The position numbers and the translations under genes were made by a program. A DNA stretch of 19,952 nt from CAYSLA01 sp964431685 (lineage in GTDB: Bacteria; Armatimonadota; UBA5829). Below, piece after piece: positions 7,629 to 15,480 of this stretch (its first letter is position 1; each line of letters opens with the position of its first letter). The notes under the pieces were generated by a model, which had not been told where the DNA came from, did not search any database, and saw nothing but the letters and a program-made list of their open reading frames with translations. The stretch covers positions 1-19,952 of the forward strand of contig CAYSLA010000060.1 of assembly GCA_964431685.1 (NCBI GenBank), read 5' to 3'.

Positions 7629-8699
7629 ATGGCCAACAGAGATGAAACGATCCAAAGGCTTCTGGACGCGGGGTCAGCAAGAGAGGCGCTGCTCGCTGAT
7701 TATTCCGGCGCCACTCCTCGGTGTGGCATCTGCCGAAGCCGCTGCCGTCTGGCGGATGGGCGAACCGGTCGCTGCGGTACGGTGACCAACTGGAATGGCA
7801 GACTCTATACACTCATATATGGTCACATTTCCTCCGCCGCACCGGATCCCATCGAGAAGAAGCCTGTCTATCACTTCAAACCAGGCAGCCGCTGCTTTTC
7901 GGTCGGGTCTATCGGATGCAACTTCAAGTGCTCATTCTGTCAGAACGCCGAGATAGCTGAGGCGGAGCCTCTTGCGGGCATTGGTCGCAGTGTCCGGTTT
8001 ACTGCTCCTCAGGATCTCATCCAGGCCGCTCTCGCCAGCCAATGTACTGGAATCGCGTGGACTTACAATGAACCGGCGATATGGCTGAACTACACCCTTG
8101 ACTGCGCGATAGCCGCCAGGGAATCCGGGCTGTATACCGTGTATGTGACGAACGGTTATGCCACCCTTGAGCATATCGATCTCATTGGTCCCTATCTGGA
8201 CGTGTACAGAGTGGACATCAAGAGCATGGATGACTCATTCTACCGCGAGTTTGTGGGCATACCGGCTATTGCCGGTGTGCTGGAAAGCGCGAGCAGGGCG
8301 AAGAACAGGTGGGGGATCCACGTCGAGTGCGTGACCAACATCATCCCAGGTTGGAACGACTCAGCAGATAACATCGAACGCACCGCACGTTGGATCTGTT
8401 CTGAGCTTGGCCCGACAACTCCGTGGCACGTGACCCGGTTCTTCCCTCACAACCGGCTCAACAATGTCCCTCCCACACCGTTGACCACGCTGGAGAACGC
8501 CGCGCAGACGGCCAGAGACGCTGGTCTGAAGTTCGTTTATCTTGGCAACGTGCAATCCCACGGCGGTTCCGACACGCGCTGCCCAAAGTGCGGCAAAGTG
8601 GCGGTGCGCCGAGATGGGTATAATGCCACAGTCACCCCTCTGGTTACGGCTGACGGCCGCTGCGCGGACGATGGGGAGAACCTTGAAATCAGGGTGTAG
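7629..8699 (+). CDS. amrS: AmrS-type radical SAM enzyme (AmmeMemoRadiSam family)
   Basis: Radical S-adenosylmethionine protein of 356 residues, resembling pyruvate formate-lyase activating enzymes. The 4Fe-4S/SAM motif CxxxCxxC is at 97-104 (CNFKCSFC). The N-terminal four-cysteine element (32, 35, 39, 49; pattern CxxC...C...GRxGRC) is typical of the AmrS group. Later markers are the YNEPAIW and YVTNGY strands. A C-terminal CPKC is at 318-321, but the second half of the usual zinc ribbon is reduced to one Cys (345). The chemical role of AmrS is not established. Its usual partners (AMMECR1 and Memo-type proteins) are absent from the window. I prefer ATG 7629, with GGGGGTG at 7613-7619; in-frame TTG 7611 and GTG 7617 are alternatives. 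It is the last gene of the rho group. Confidence 0.88.
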   Translation: MANRDETIQRLLDAGSAREALLADYSGATPRCGICRSRCRLADGRTGRCGTVTNWNGRLYTLIYGHISSAAPDPIEKKPVYHFKPGSRCFSVGSIGCNFKCSFCQNAEIAEAEPLAGIGRSVRFTAPQDLIQAALASQCTGIAWTYNEPAIWLNYTLDCAIAARESGLYTVYVTNGYATLEHIDLIGPYLDVYRVDIKSMDDSFYREFVGIPAIAGVLESASRAKNRWGIHVECVTNIIPGWNDSADNIERTARWICSELGPTTPWHVTRFFPHNRLNNVPPTPLTTLENAAQTARDAGLKFVYLGNVQSHGGSDTRCPKCGKVAVRRDGYNATVTPLVTADGRCADDGENLEIRV

Positions 8700-8723
8700 A
8701 AAGCGTCGTCTCAACGGCGACAG

Positions 8724-8760
8724 GGTATGCTTCGTGACTATGCGAGTCCTGAAGCATACC
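8724..8760. repeat. Perfect 10-bp inverted repeat between convergent genes
   Basis: The arms GGTATGCTTC (8724-8733) and GAAGCATACC (8751-8760) are fully complementary, with a 17-nt loop. It sits between the stop of the radical SAM gene and the stop of the RND gene on the other strand. No U-tract follows on either strand, so it is not a classical intrinsic terminator. It could protect or define the 3' ends of both transcripts. Confidence 0.6.
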
Positions 8761-8773
8761 AGAGCATCGCCAA

Positions 8774-11700
8774 TCAAGCACGAAACCGACTCTTTACGCT
8801 CTTCCAGTGGCCCAAGTGTTTGCGCGTGTGCTCCTTTGCGTGCTCAACTGCCATGTATACCGCGGGCAAGACGAGCAGAGTGAAGAGAGTGGACGTCACG
8901 AGTCCTCCAACCATTACCGTCGCGAGCGGCTTCTCTATCTCTGCCCCCACACCGCCGCTGATCAGTATCGGCACAAGACCCAGGGCAGTACACGAGGCAG
9001 TCATCAGCTTTGGCCGCAGCCTCTGAACGCTCGCCAGCCGAACTGCCTGATCTCTGGTGTGTCCTTCATTCATATAGTCATTTACCTGGGTGAGCAGCAC
9101 GAGGCTGTTTTGCACCGCGATCCCAAACAGCGCTATGAACCCAACGGCAGATGACACGTTCAGGGTCTCGCCGGTCATCCAGAGTGAAGCGACGCCGCCG
9201 ATAAACGCACTGGGGACAGTTGCCAGAATGATGCCTGCGTGGCTGGCCGATCCGAGTGCGACAAAGAGGAGCATAAACACGATGGCCAACGCAACGCCCG
9301 TGGCAAGCAATAGCGACCTCATCGCCTGTTGTTGGTTCTGGAACTGCCCGCCGAAGACAACGTAGTAGTCGGCGGGAATCTTCACGTTCTTCAACTCATC
9401 CCTTATATCGGCGACCACACCTCCGAGGTCGCGGCCCTGTATGCTCGCATCAACGCTGACCCGACGGTTCATTGCCTCGCGCCATATAACGTTTGGCCCC
9501 TCGGTCAATGTGACTGCGGCCACTTGCGAAAGTGGCACTTGTGAGCCGGAGGGAGTGTGAACCATCAGGTTGGCAATGGATTCAGGATTGTCCCGCACGT
9601 TATCCGGGAATCGCACAAACACCCCGTAGCTTCGCTGGTCTCTCCACACCTGTGTTAGTTCCTGCCCGCCGACAGCGAGTTCGACGATCTCTGAGACTGA
9701 TCCAACCGACACGCCGTAGCGCGCCGCTGCTCTTCGGTCGATCTGTATCTGAACCTGCGGCACGCCGGAAGCCTGGTCCATCTTTACGTCTTCGACACCA
9801 CGGGTTTCGTGCAATATCGCTTCGATTTGTCTGCCTATACGGTTTAGCATACTGATATCCGGGCCAAACACTTTGACCTGGAGGGGCGCGGGAGTACCCT
9901 CAAGGCTCTCGCTGATCTTGTTTTGCAGCGGCTGTGTGAATGCAACGGCGACCCCTGGTATGCGTTCGATCTGATGCCGAACTTCGTCCAGTATCTGGTC
10001 GCTCGGCTTGCTCAGTTCGTGCCTCGGTTTGAGGTTCACAAACATCTCACCGGAGTTCACCGGCAGCACACATCCGATGGCCCTCTCGGAACGTCCGTTG
10101 CGCCTGACCACCTCAACAACGTCGGGGTTCTGGATCAGGATATCCTCTATTTGCCTGGTGATACGGTTGTTTTCTTCCAGAGATGTCTCCGGAGGCGTAG
10201 TGGTGGATACAAACCACGATCCCTCGTCCAGTTTCGGCATGAAGTCAGCACCGAGCAGAAACATTCCCAGTGCTGCCGGAGCCAGCAGAGCAAGTGTGAT
10301 GCAGATGACTATCCACCTGTGGCGCAGGGCATACTCCAGGGCAGGCACGTAGCCTCTCTTTATCCACTTTACGAACGCGACCTCTCCATCAGGACGTGTG
10401 CGTTCACCGGAGCGCAGAAGATGGCCGGCAAGAATCGGCGTAAGTGTTAGTGACAGTAAGAGGGCCGCAAACATGGCTGAGGCCACAGTGACGGCTAGCG
10501 GCCTGAACAGCAGGCCCTCGATCCCACCCATCAAGAAGAGAGGCAGGAAGACCGCGATGATTATCACAGTGGCAAACGCTATCGGTCGTCCGACCTCAAT
10601 TGCTGCTCTGTGTGTTGTGTCCTGGGTCGTTTGCGAATCATCAGTAGTCCCGCGGTTCTGGTGCAATCGGTGGTATATGTTTTCGACCATGATTATCGAG
10701 GCGTCGACCATGATGCCGACTGCGATTGCCAGTCCTCCCAGCGACATCGTGTTGAGTCCAACGCCGAACTGCCTCATCAGGATGCCGGCCATGATAACCG
10801 AGAGCGGAAGCGATGTGGCCACTATAAGAGTGCTTCGGAAATGTCCGAGGAAAACCAGTAGCACAACAATGACCAACACTCCGCCGGCAAGTATGGCACG
10901 CGTCACACTCGACAGAGACTCCCTTATCAGGCGCGTCTGGTCATAGTAGGGGACGAGTCGCACACCCTCCGGGAGACCAACCCGCATGTCTTCAATGGCT
11001 TTCTCAATGCCTGCGACAACCTTGACGGTATCGGCGGTTGGCTGCTTGATGACAAGGGCGACGACCGTTTCGATGCCGTTCCTGCTCGCTATGCCTCGGC
11101 GGATAGCCGTTTGTTCAGCCACCTCTGCCACGTCGCCGAGGAAGAGAGGTACTCCATTGCGAGAGGTTACCACGGTGTCTTGAATGTCTTCCACTGAGTC
11201 AAAGCGTCCGATGCCTCGCACGGCGTATTCGGTCGGGCCAGTACTGATGAAGCCGCCCGCGGCGTTTTCATTGCCGCTCTCTACGGCCGCCCGGACTTGG
11301 GCGAGCGTTACACCGTGGCTTGTCAGCCTGTTGGGGTCCAAGGTGACGCGGAACTCACGAACGCTGCCTCCCATGTTCAGCACCTCGGCGACGCCCGGAA
11401 CCGTCAACAGGTTGTATCGCACCTGCCACTCAGCAATTTCGCGCATTTCGGTCGGATCAAGATCACCTTCGATAGCAAGCTCATACACTTCGGCGAGACG
11501 AGTGGTGGCGCTGCTCAGAGTTGCGGGTTCGGTTCCCGGAGGAAGCTGTGCAACTACCTGGGACATCCTCTCCGTCACGAATTGCCTTGCGCGCCAGAAG
11601 TCGGTTTCGATCTCAAAATCCACTGTGACCGTCGATAGCCCCTGAGTGGTCTGTGAACGTATTCTACGTACGCCGGGCAGACCGTTCATCGCGGACTCCA

Positions 11701-11926
11701 TTGGCCGAGTGATCATCAGCTCTATCTCTTCCGCGGCCATCGATTCGTTCTCGGTTACTATGGTGAAGACCGGAATAGTCATGTCCGGATACACGTTTTG
11801 GGGCATCTGCTGGTACGCTTGGACGCCGAAAACCAGCGCCAGACCGACCAGCATTATGACGAGCGCCTTCTGCTTGAAGGAGGCCTGGATGACTTTCTGG
11901 ATTATGTTTCCGTGAGAAGTATTCAC
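8774..11926 (-). CDS. RND efflux pump, inner-membrane permease (heavy-metal/CzcA-like)
   Basis: Proton-driven transporter of 1050 residues, the normal length for the family. The first membrane segment is at about 22-37. A large periplasmic domain follows to about 335, then TM2-6 to about 500, TM7 near 538-560, a second periplasmic domain, and the last TM cluster near the C-terminus. The TM4 proton-relay stretch has Asp408 and Glu415 (VDASIIMVEN), as in heavy-metal RND pumps, with Ala at 402 where CzcA has a third acidic residue. The segment around 664-690 (FTQPL...VKVFGPD) is also CzcA/CusA-like. The GTG start at 11926 follows a very strong AAGGAGG that overlaps the adaptor stop codon. Substrate is not proven; drugs or other compounds remain possible. 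Confidence 0.93.
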   Translation of the reverse strand: MNTSHGNIIQKVIQASFKQKALVIMLVGLALVFGVQAYQQMPQNVYPDMTIPVFTIVTENESMAAEEIELMITRPMESAMNGLPGVRRIRSQTTQGLSTVTVDFEIETDFWRARQFVTERMSQVVAQLPPGTEPATLSSATTRLAEVYELAIEGDLDPTEMREIAEWQVRYNLLTVPGVAEVLNMGGSVREFRVTLDPNRLTSHGVTLAQVRAAVESGNENAAGGFISTGPTEYAVRGIGRFDSVEDIQDTVVTSRNGVPLFLGDVAEVAEQTAIRRGIASRNGIETVVALVIKQPTADTVKVVAGIEKAIEDMRVGLPEGVRLVPYYDQTRLIRESLSSVTRAILAGGVLVIVVLLVFLGHFRSTLIVATSLPLSVIMAGILMRQFGVGLNTMSLGGLAIAVGIMVDASIIMVENIYHRLHQNRGTTDDSQTTQDTTHRAAIEVGRPIAFATVIIIAVFLPLFLMGGIEGLLFRPLAVTVASAMFAALLLSLTLTPILAGHLLRSGERTRPDGEVAFVKWIKRGYVPALEYALRHRWIVICITLALLAPAALGMFLLGADFMPKLDEGSWFVSTTTPPETSLEENNRITRQIEDILIQNPDVVEVVRRNGRSERAIGCVLPVNSGEMFVNLKPRHELSKPSDQILDEVRHQIERIPGVAVAFTQPLQNKISESLEGTPAPLQVKVFGPDISMLNRIGRQIEAILHETRGVEDVKMDQASGVPQVQIQIDRRAAARYGVSVGSVSEIVELAVGGQELTQVWRDQRSYGVFVRFPDNVRDNPESIANLMVHTPSGSQVPLSQVAAVTLTEGPNVIWREAMNRRVSVDASIQGRDLGGVVADIRDELKNVKIPADYYVVFGGQFQNQQQAMRSLLLATGVALAIVFMLLFVALGSASHAGIILATVPSAFIGGVASLWMTGETLNVSSAVGFIALFGIAVQNSLVLLTQVNDYMNEGHTRDQAVRLASVQRLRPKLMTASCTALGLVPILISGGVGAEIEKPLATVMVGGLVTSTLFTLLVLPAVYMAVEHAKEHTRKHLGHWKSVKSRFRA

Positions 11927-11936
11927 CTAATCCTCC

Positions 11937-13481
11937 TTAATGATCGGTGCAACCGGCTTCTAATTTGCCTGAGCCAATTGCCGTCTTGATCTGGTAGGCG
12001 CCGACCGTCACGACCTCGGTTCCGGGGGCGATGCCGGACAGCACTTCGATCTGTTCTCCACGGACAGACCCTGTGCGTACCTCGACCTTGTCATATTCCC
12101 CGCAGGCGCTTGGTCCTTCTTGCCTGTCTACCGGACAGTCCGTGCATGTCGTGAAGACGATCTTCTTTCCAGACTCGTCCAGTACGGCCTGTTTGGGGAT
12201 GAGTACACAGGTTCCACGGGTTCCCGTGAGCAGGGAGACTTTCGCAAACATTCCGCCTTTGAGAAGTCCCTGGGGATTGGAGACGACGCACCGCACCTTC
12301 GCGGTCCTCGATTCAGAGCTCAATATGTCGCTGACTGAGTCAACTCTGCCGCTGAAGACGCGGCCCGGATATGCGTCGACGACAAACTCCGCGTTCTGTC
12401 CCCGGCGCACTCTGGCCAGATCCTTCTCGTAGACGTCGGCCTCAATCCACACCTGCGACAGGTCGGCGACGGTGAACAATGGCTCAGACGGGGCTGCCAT
12501 CTCGCCTACATTGGTGTTTCGCGAGACTATCCGACCTGCGATCGGCGACGCAACACTGATCGTCTCGCCGTGTCCATCGGGAGTTGCCCCGAGAACACGT
12601 ATTCTATCGGCCGCGCTCTGCACGTCGATCTTGGCGCTTGCGAGTTCTGCCTTCGCCGACTGCACTGCCCGCATGTCCAGCGCGCGCTCCTTGTGCACTC
12701 TTTCTTCCCGGGTCAGGTATTGCCTGGATATATCAAGTTTGGACTTGGCCTTCTCGATCCTCGCCTCTGCCAGGCTGACTTTCGACTTGGCTGACTCCAC
12801 TGCCGCGGAATCTCTTCTGAACTCAGTCTCGGCTGTCTCCAGGTCATGTTTGGAGACGATCTTGCCCGCATACAGCTCTCTTGCGCGTTGCAGACGCGCC
12901 TTGCATTGAGCCAGCTCACTCTCTGTCTGGCTAAGCTCACTCAGCGCCTGCGACAGCTCCCCTTTTGCGTCAGCAAGTTCTCCCTCTGAAGAAAGGGTTT
13001 CTGATCTGGCCTCCTCAACCGGTCTCGCACTGACCGCACCAAGCTTGACAAGATGCAGTTCGCGAGCGTAGTTGCTGTTAGCGGCATTCAGGCGAGCAAG
13101 AGCCTGGCGGTATTGCGCTCTAGCCTCAGCAAGTTGCACGCTTGATATCACTGCAAGTCTTTGACCTCGCTTCACCGTGTCACCGACGGTGCCGTATGCG
13201 GCGACTATCTTGCCCTCGATCCTCGGGCTTATCTTAACCAGCCTGTCCGGCGGCACAGTGACATTGCCCGTAACCACTACCGTCTCCCAGCCTTCTCCCG
13301 CCACAGCGATGGATGTCTCCAGGCCTTCGATCGACAGTGCCTCCGTCGCGCCATCGGCTTCGTCCGCATGGGAGTGCAGGACCTGCGGGGTCTTGGTTGC
13401 GGCCCATCTAGTAACAGCGTATGTGGTTCCTGCGCCAGTCAGAATTGCCGCCAGGAAAAGTGCAATTACCTTTGCTTTCAT
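11937..13481 (-). CDS. RND efflux periplasmic adaptor (CzcB-like membrane fusion protein)
   Basis: Links the RND pump to the outer-membrane channel. It has 514 residues, longer than most adaptors. An N-terminal membrane anchor/signal is at about 4-22, followed by a short LHSHAD stretch (35-40). The first half-lipoyl/barrel strand is near 66-115, a very long coiled-coil region spans about 113-296, and the second lipoyl half is near 305-345. A beta-barrel region follows to the C-terminus. The coiled-coil region contains three similar tip-like motifs spaced 59 residues apart. A CTDC...C insertion (446, 449, 460) and a final Cys (511) occur in the C-terminal part. ATG 13481 overlaps the OMF stop by 4 nt and is preceded by GAGG; longer in-frame versions to 13532 would lie within the OMF gene. 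Confidence 0.92.
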   Translation of the reverse strand: MKAKVIALFLAAILTGAGTTYAVTRWAATKTPQVLHSHADEADGATEALSIEGLETSIAVAGEGWETVVVTGNVTVPPDRLVKISPRIEGKIVAAYGTVGDTVKRGQRLAVISSVQLAEARAQYRQALARLNAANSNYARELHLVKLGAVSARPVEEARSETLSSEGELADAKGELSQALSELSQTESELAQCKARLQRARELYAGKIVSKHDLETAETEFRRDSAAVESAKSKVSLAEARIEKAKSKLDISRQYLTREERVHKERALDMRAVQSAKAELASAKIDVQSAADRIRVLGATPDGHGETISVASPIAGRIVSRNTNVGEMAAPSEPLFTVADLSQVWIEADVYEKDLARVRRGQNAEFVVDAYPGRVFSGRVDSVSDILSSESRTAKVRCVVSNPQGLLKGGMFAKVSLLTGTRGTCVLIPKQAVLDESGKKIVFTTCTDCPVDRQEGPSACGEYDKVEVRTGSVRGEQIEVLSGIAPGTEVVTVGAYQIKTAIGSGKLEAGCTDH

Positions 13482-14734
13482 TTTGTTGCCTCGTGATGAT
13501 TCCCGTCGGAAAGGTTGGATCCGGTCGCCCACTCAAGCAGGGCGAGGGCCTTCGAGTAGTCAGCCAGAACCGAGTAGTATTCTGCGCGCGTGCTTCTGAG
13601 AGTACGCTGGGCCTCCAGGACCTCCAGGTAGTTCGTGGCTCCTTTGTCGTATCCAATCTGCGCCATCTGAGCGAGTTCTTCCGATTTCGACAGTATGCCT
13701 TCGTCATACTCACGAACTATCTGAGATAAAGCTGCAACCCGTTGGATAGACTCCTGCACTTCGGCAGTCACGTTGACCGTCATTGCCTCCGAGAGTTTCT
13801 GCTGACGCTGAGCCTCGATTTCGGCCTGTTTCGCGTCCGATCTTATTGAACCCCAGTCCAGGAAGGGCAGCGTAATGACAAGTGCAACTCCGCCGCCATC
13901 ATCGGCTCCGAAAGACTCTCGTCGAGCCTGCACCGCGACGTCAGGCGCACGGCGTATCTTCGCCGCTCTGATCTGCAGCGTTGCCGCCGCGGCCTGGGAC
14001 TGGGCCGATACCATCTCGGGTCTATTGGCGAGGGCCGAAGTCTGAAGCGCCTCTTTGTCGAGAACCACGGCCGTGAACTCCAGTCGGTCAGCAGCCGTGA
14101 AATCCGTGTCATTCGGACGGTTCATCAAAGCATTCAGATATGACTTGGCCAGCGAGAGCCCCAGAATTGCCTGCGTCAGTTCCTGCCTGGCCTTGGCGAT
14201 CTCGACTTCCGTCTTTATTATCTGAGAACCTGGTACGGCGCCCACGTCGTACTGCTTCTGCACTGATTCGCTCAAGGTATTGAGGTAGAGAAGGTTGTCC
14301 TGGTTGAGTCGCACCAATTCCTGTGCGCTCGCGATGTCCCAGTAGGACTGCTTCACCAGAAGCGCCAGGCTTCGCCTTGCTGCGGCAGCATCGCTGCCCA
14401 TCGCAACGGCTTGATGCGCAGCAATGTCGCCACGCAACTTGCGCGACCCGTTTATCTCAAGGGGCTGTGAGAATAGAACAGCCGAGTCAGACCCGGCGCT
14501 CCCCACAATGTCTGCGGCGATAGTAGTCTCCGGACTGACTAAAACCCTCGCTCCTCGTGCCGCTTGACGGGCCGCGTCAGCAGAGAGCTGTTCGGCGGCA
14601 ACACCAGGGTTGTTCTTCAAGGCAATCTCAAGCGCCTGGTCTAGCGACAGCTCTTCTGATGTGGCTGCGACGCCCAACAGGCAACAGCAGCCGACTGTCA
14701 CTGCCACCCGCGCGATAGGGTGCGTGATGATCAT
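13478..14734 (-). CDS. Outer membrane efflux protein, TolC/CzcC family
   Basis: Forms the outer-membrane and periplasmic tunnel of the tripartite pump. It has 418 residues from ATG 14734. An N-terminal signal sequence is rich in hydrophobic residues with three cysteines at 16-18, and the mature part starts near residue 26. Two OEP repeats follow: LSLDQALEIALKNNP at the start of the first, and the later YDKGATNYLEVLEAQRTL signature typical of the second. Long Ala/Gln/Glu-rich helices fill the rest. I prefer ATG 14734 because GAGG lies 8 nt upstream; ATG 14752 has no SD. It is the first gene of the pump operon, and its stop overlaps the adaptor start (ATGA). Confidence 0.93.
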   Translation of the reverse strand: MIITHPIARVAVTVGCCCLLGVAATSEELSLDQALEIALKNNPGVAAEQLSADAARQAARGARVLVSPETTIAADIVGSAGSDSAVLFSQPLEINGSRKLRGDIAAHQAVAMGSDAAAARRSLALLVKQSYWDIASAQELVRLNQDNLLYLNTLSESVQKQYDVGAVPGSQIIKTEVEIAKARQELTQAILGLSLAKSYLNALMNRPNDTDFTAADRLEFTAVVLDKEALQTSALANRPEMVSAQSQAAAATLQIRAAKIRRAPDVAVQARRESFGADDGGGVALVITLPFLDWGSIRSDAKQAEIEAQRQQKLSEAMTVNVTAEVQESIQRVAALSQIVREYDEGILSKSEELAQMAQIGYDKGATNYLEVLEAQRTLRSTRAEYYSVLADYSKALALLEWATGSNLSDGNHHEATK

Positions 14735-14787
14735 ATCTAATGCCTCGTACATTCAGTTTTCGAGTTCACGTTACTGGAATAGTGTGC

Positions 14788-14813
14788 AAAAACGCGCCGG
14801 ACGCGACGCGTCC
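14788..14813 (-). promoter_or_regulatory. Two overlapping hairpins upstream of the efflux operon
   Basis: Read on the minus strand, GGACGC/GCGTCC (14813-14808 with 14804-14799, 3-nt loop) forms one stem. ACGCG/CGCGT (14811-14807 with 14796-14792, 10-nt loop), followed by a T run, forms another. The two share their 5' arm, so only one can form at a time. This could be a weak terminator or attenuator after the small Cys-rich gene; alternatively the symmetric GGACGC palindrome could be an operator. No convincing promoter for the OMF gene was found nearby. Confidence 0.3.
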
Positions 14814-14840
14814 CCTGCGGATCAGGGAATAGGGTTGCGG

Positions 14841-15104
14841 CTAAGCGGTAGGTCTTGGAGGTTGGAAGATGCCTTGGACTACGATCTCAGGCGGATCGTT
14901 GGCAGGGGTGCAGAAGCAGTTGTGTTGGCAGAGGTTGAGGTCGAGCTGGAGTGCAAGCTCGAATGTCGCGGGACTACACGCGTGTGGGCACTCATCCCAC
15001 GTAGAACCATCGTGGCATTCGCAAGTGCACTCTGCCAATGGTGCGTAGCACAGGAGCATCAGTACAGCAATCGCTATTAACTTGGTTGCATGTCCAGTGT
15101 TCAT
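14841..15104 (-). CDS. Small exported Cys/His-rich protein, function unknown
   Basis: I do not recognise this protein. From ATG 15104 it has 87 residues. An N-terminal signal-like segment has Lys at 8 followed by a hydrophobic core to about 24 (cleavage after APLA is plausible); no acceptable lipobox is present. The mature part has eight cysteines arranged CxCxC (26, 28, 30), CPHAC (39-43) and CQHNCFC (59-65), with His 31, 41 and 61 beside them, then a Pro-rich tail. This is a metal-binding or disulfide-rich appearance. It lies about 105 nt upstream of the pump operon on the same strand. Its start is weakly supported: only GTGGTGG lies close before the ATG, and GTG 15110 and 15113 are alternatives. 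Short length and poor start keep the call tentative. Confidence 0.6.
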   Translation of the reverse strand: MNTGHATKLIAIAVLMLLCYAPLAECTCECHDGSTWDECPHACSPATFELALQLDLNLCQHNCFCTPANDPPEIVVQGIFQPPRPTA

Positions 15105-15113
15105 TGCCACCAC

Positions 15114-15278
15114 ATGTATTGGTAGATCGACCGACCCCCATCAGGTCTTTCGGCCAACTAATCACTGAGACGCACCAGTCTGCGGGAGAGTTCCTTCTTG
15201 ACTACGAGGACTACCTCCGGCAAAAAGACCATCGGCGAAAGATCCACCGGAAGCCCTCGCAGTGAGGGGGAATTGCAG
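15114..15278. other. Intergenic region, no gene recognised
   Basis: This is the left part of the roughly 370-nt divergent region between the Cys-rich gene (leftward) and hisH (rightward). Only short open frames without start signals or family resemblance occur. No clear promoter for the leftward gene was found, although one must lie here if that gene is expressed separately. Confidence 0.5.
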
Positions 15279-15332
15279 GTCCGACGTGTCTGACGGGTCG
15301 GACAAGTCGGACAAGTCGGACAAGTCCGACAT
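15279..15332. repeat. Six tandem 9-bp units upstream of hisH
   Basis: Six consecutive 9-mers follow the pattern GTCNGACNN. The three central units are identical (GTCGGACAA), and the first and last carry GTCCGAC, the reverse complement of GTCGGAC. The array can therefore pair with itself. It ends about 62 nt before the -10 element of the hisH promoter, a position suited to regulator binding. A CRISPR array is excluded because there are no spacers. Confidence 0.8.
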
Positions 15333-15393
15333 TCTCCAAGTCCACAACATAAGCAGCGGCGCAGCCAACAGTTAGGCAATAATGCGCACACTC

Positions 15394-15402
15394 TGCTATA
15401 CT
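15394..15402 (+). promoter_or_regulatory. Extended -10 promoter of the his genes
   Basis: TGC followed by TATACT (15397-15402) makes an extended -10 element. The -35 region is poor (TTAGGC or AGGCAA near 15372-15379). The transcript would start near 15409, about 70 nt before the preferred hisH start. Confidence 0.6.
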
Positions 15403-15480
15403 ATATATACCGAGACGGACAATCCCCCGGCGTGTTGGCACTCGTCCCCGGCGCGCACGGGAGCGAAAGGGCACACTGAA

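Noticed and set aside
13482..13532. Upstream extension of the adaptor gene
   Set aside because: The extra 17 residues overlap the end of the OMF gene and precede an obvious signal/anchor that begins at the ATG with its own GAGG.
14610..15080. Plus-strand 156-codon open frame across the OMF start and the Cys-rich gene
   Set aside because: No SD and no recognisable domain. The opposite strand has a clear OMF start and a signal-peptide-like protein.
15279..15332. Tandem array considered as a CRISPR
   Set aside because: Units are 9 bp and directly contiguous with no spacers, and no cas genes are present.
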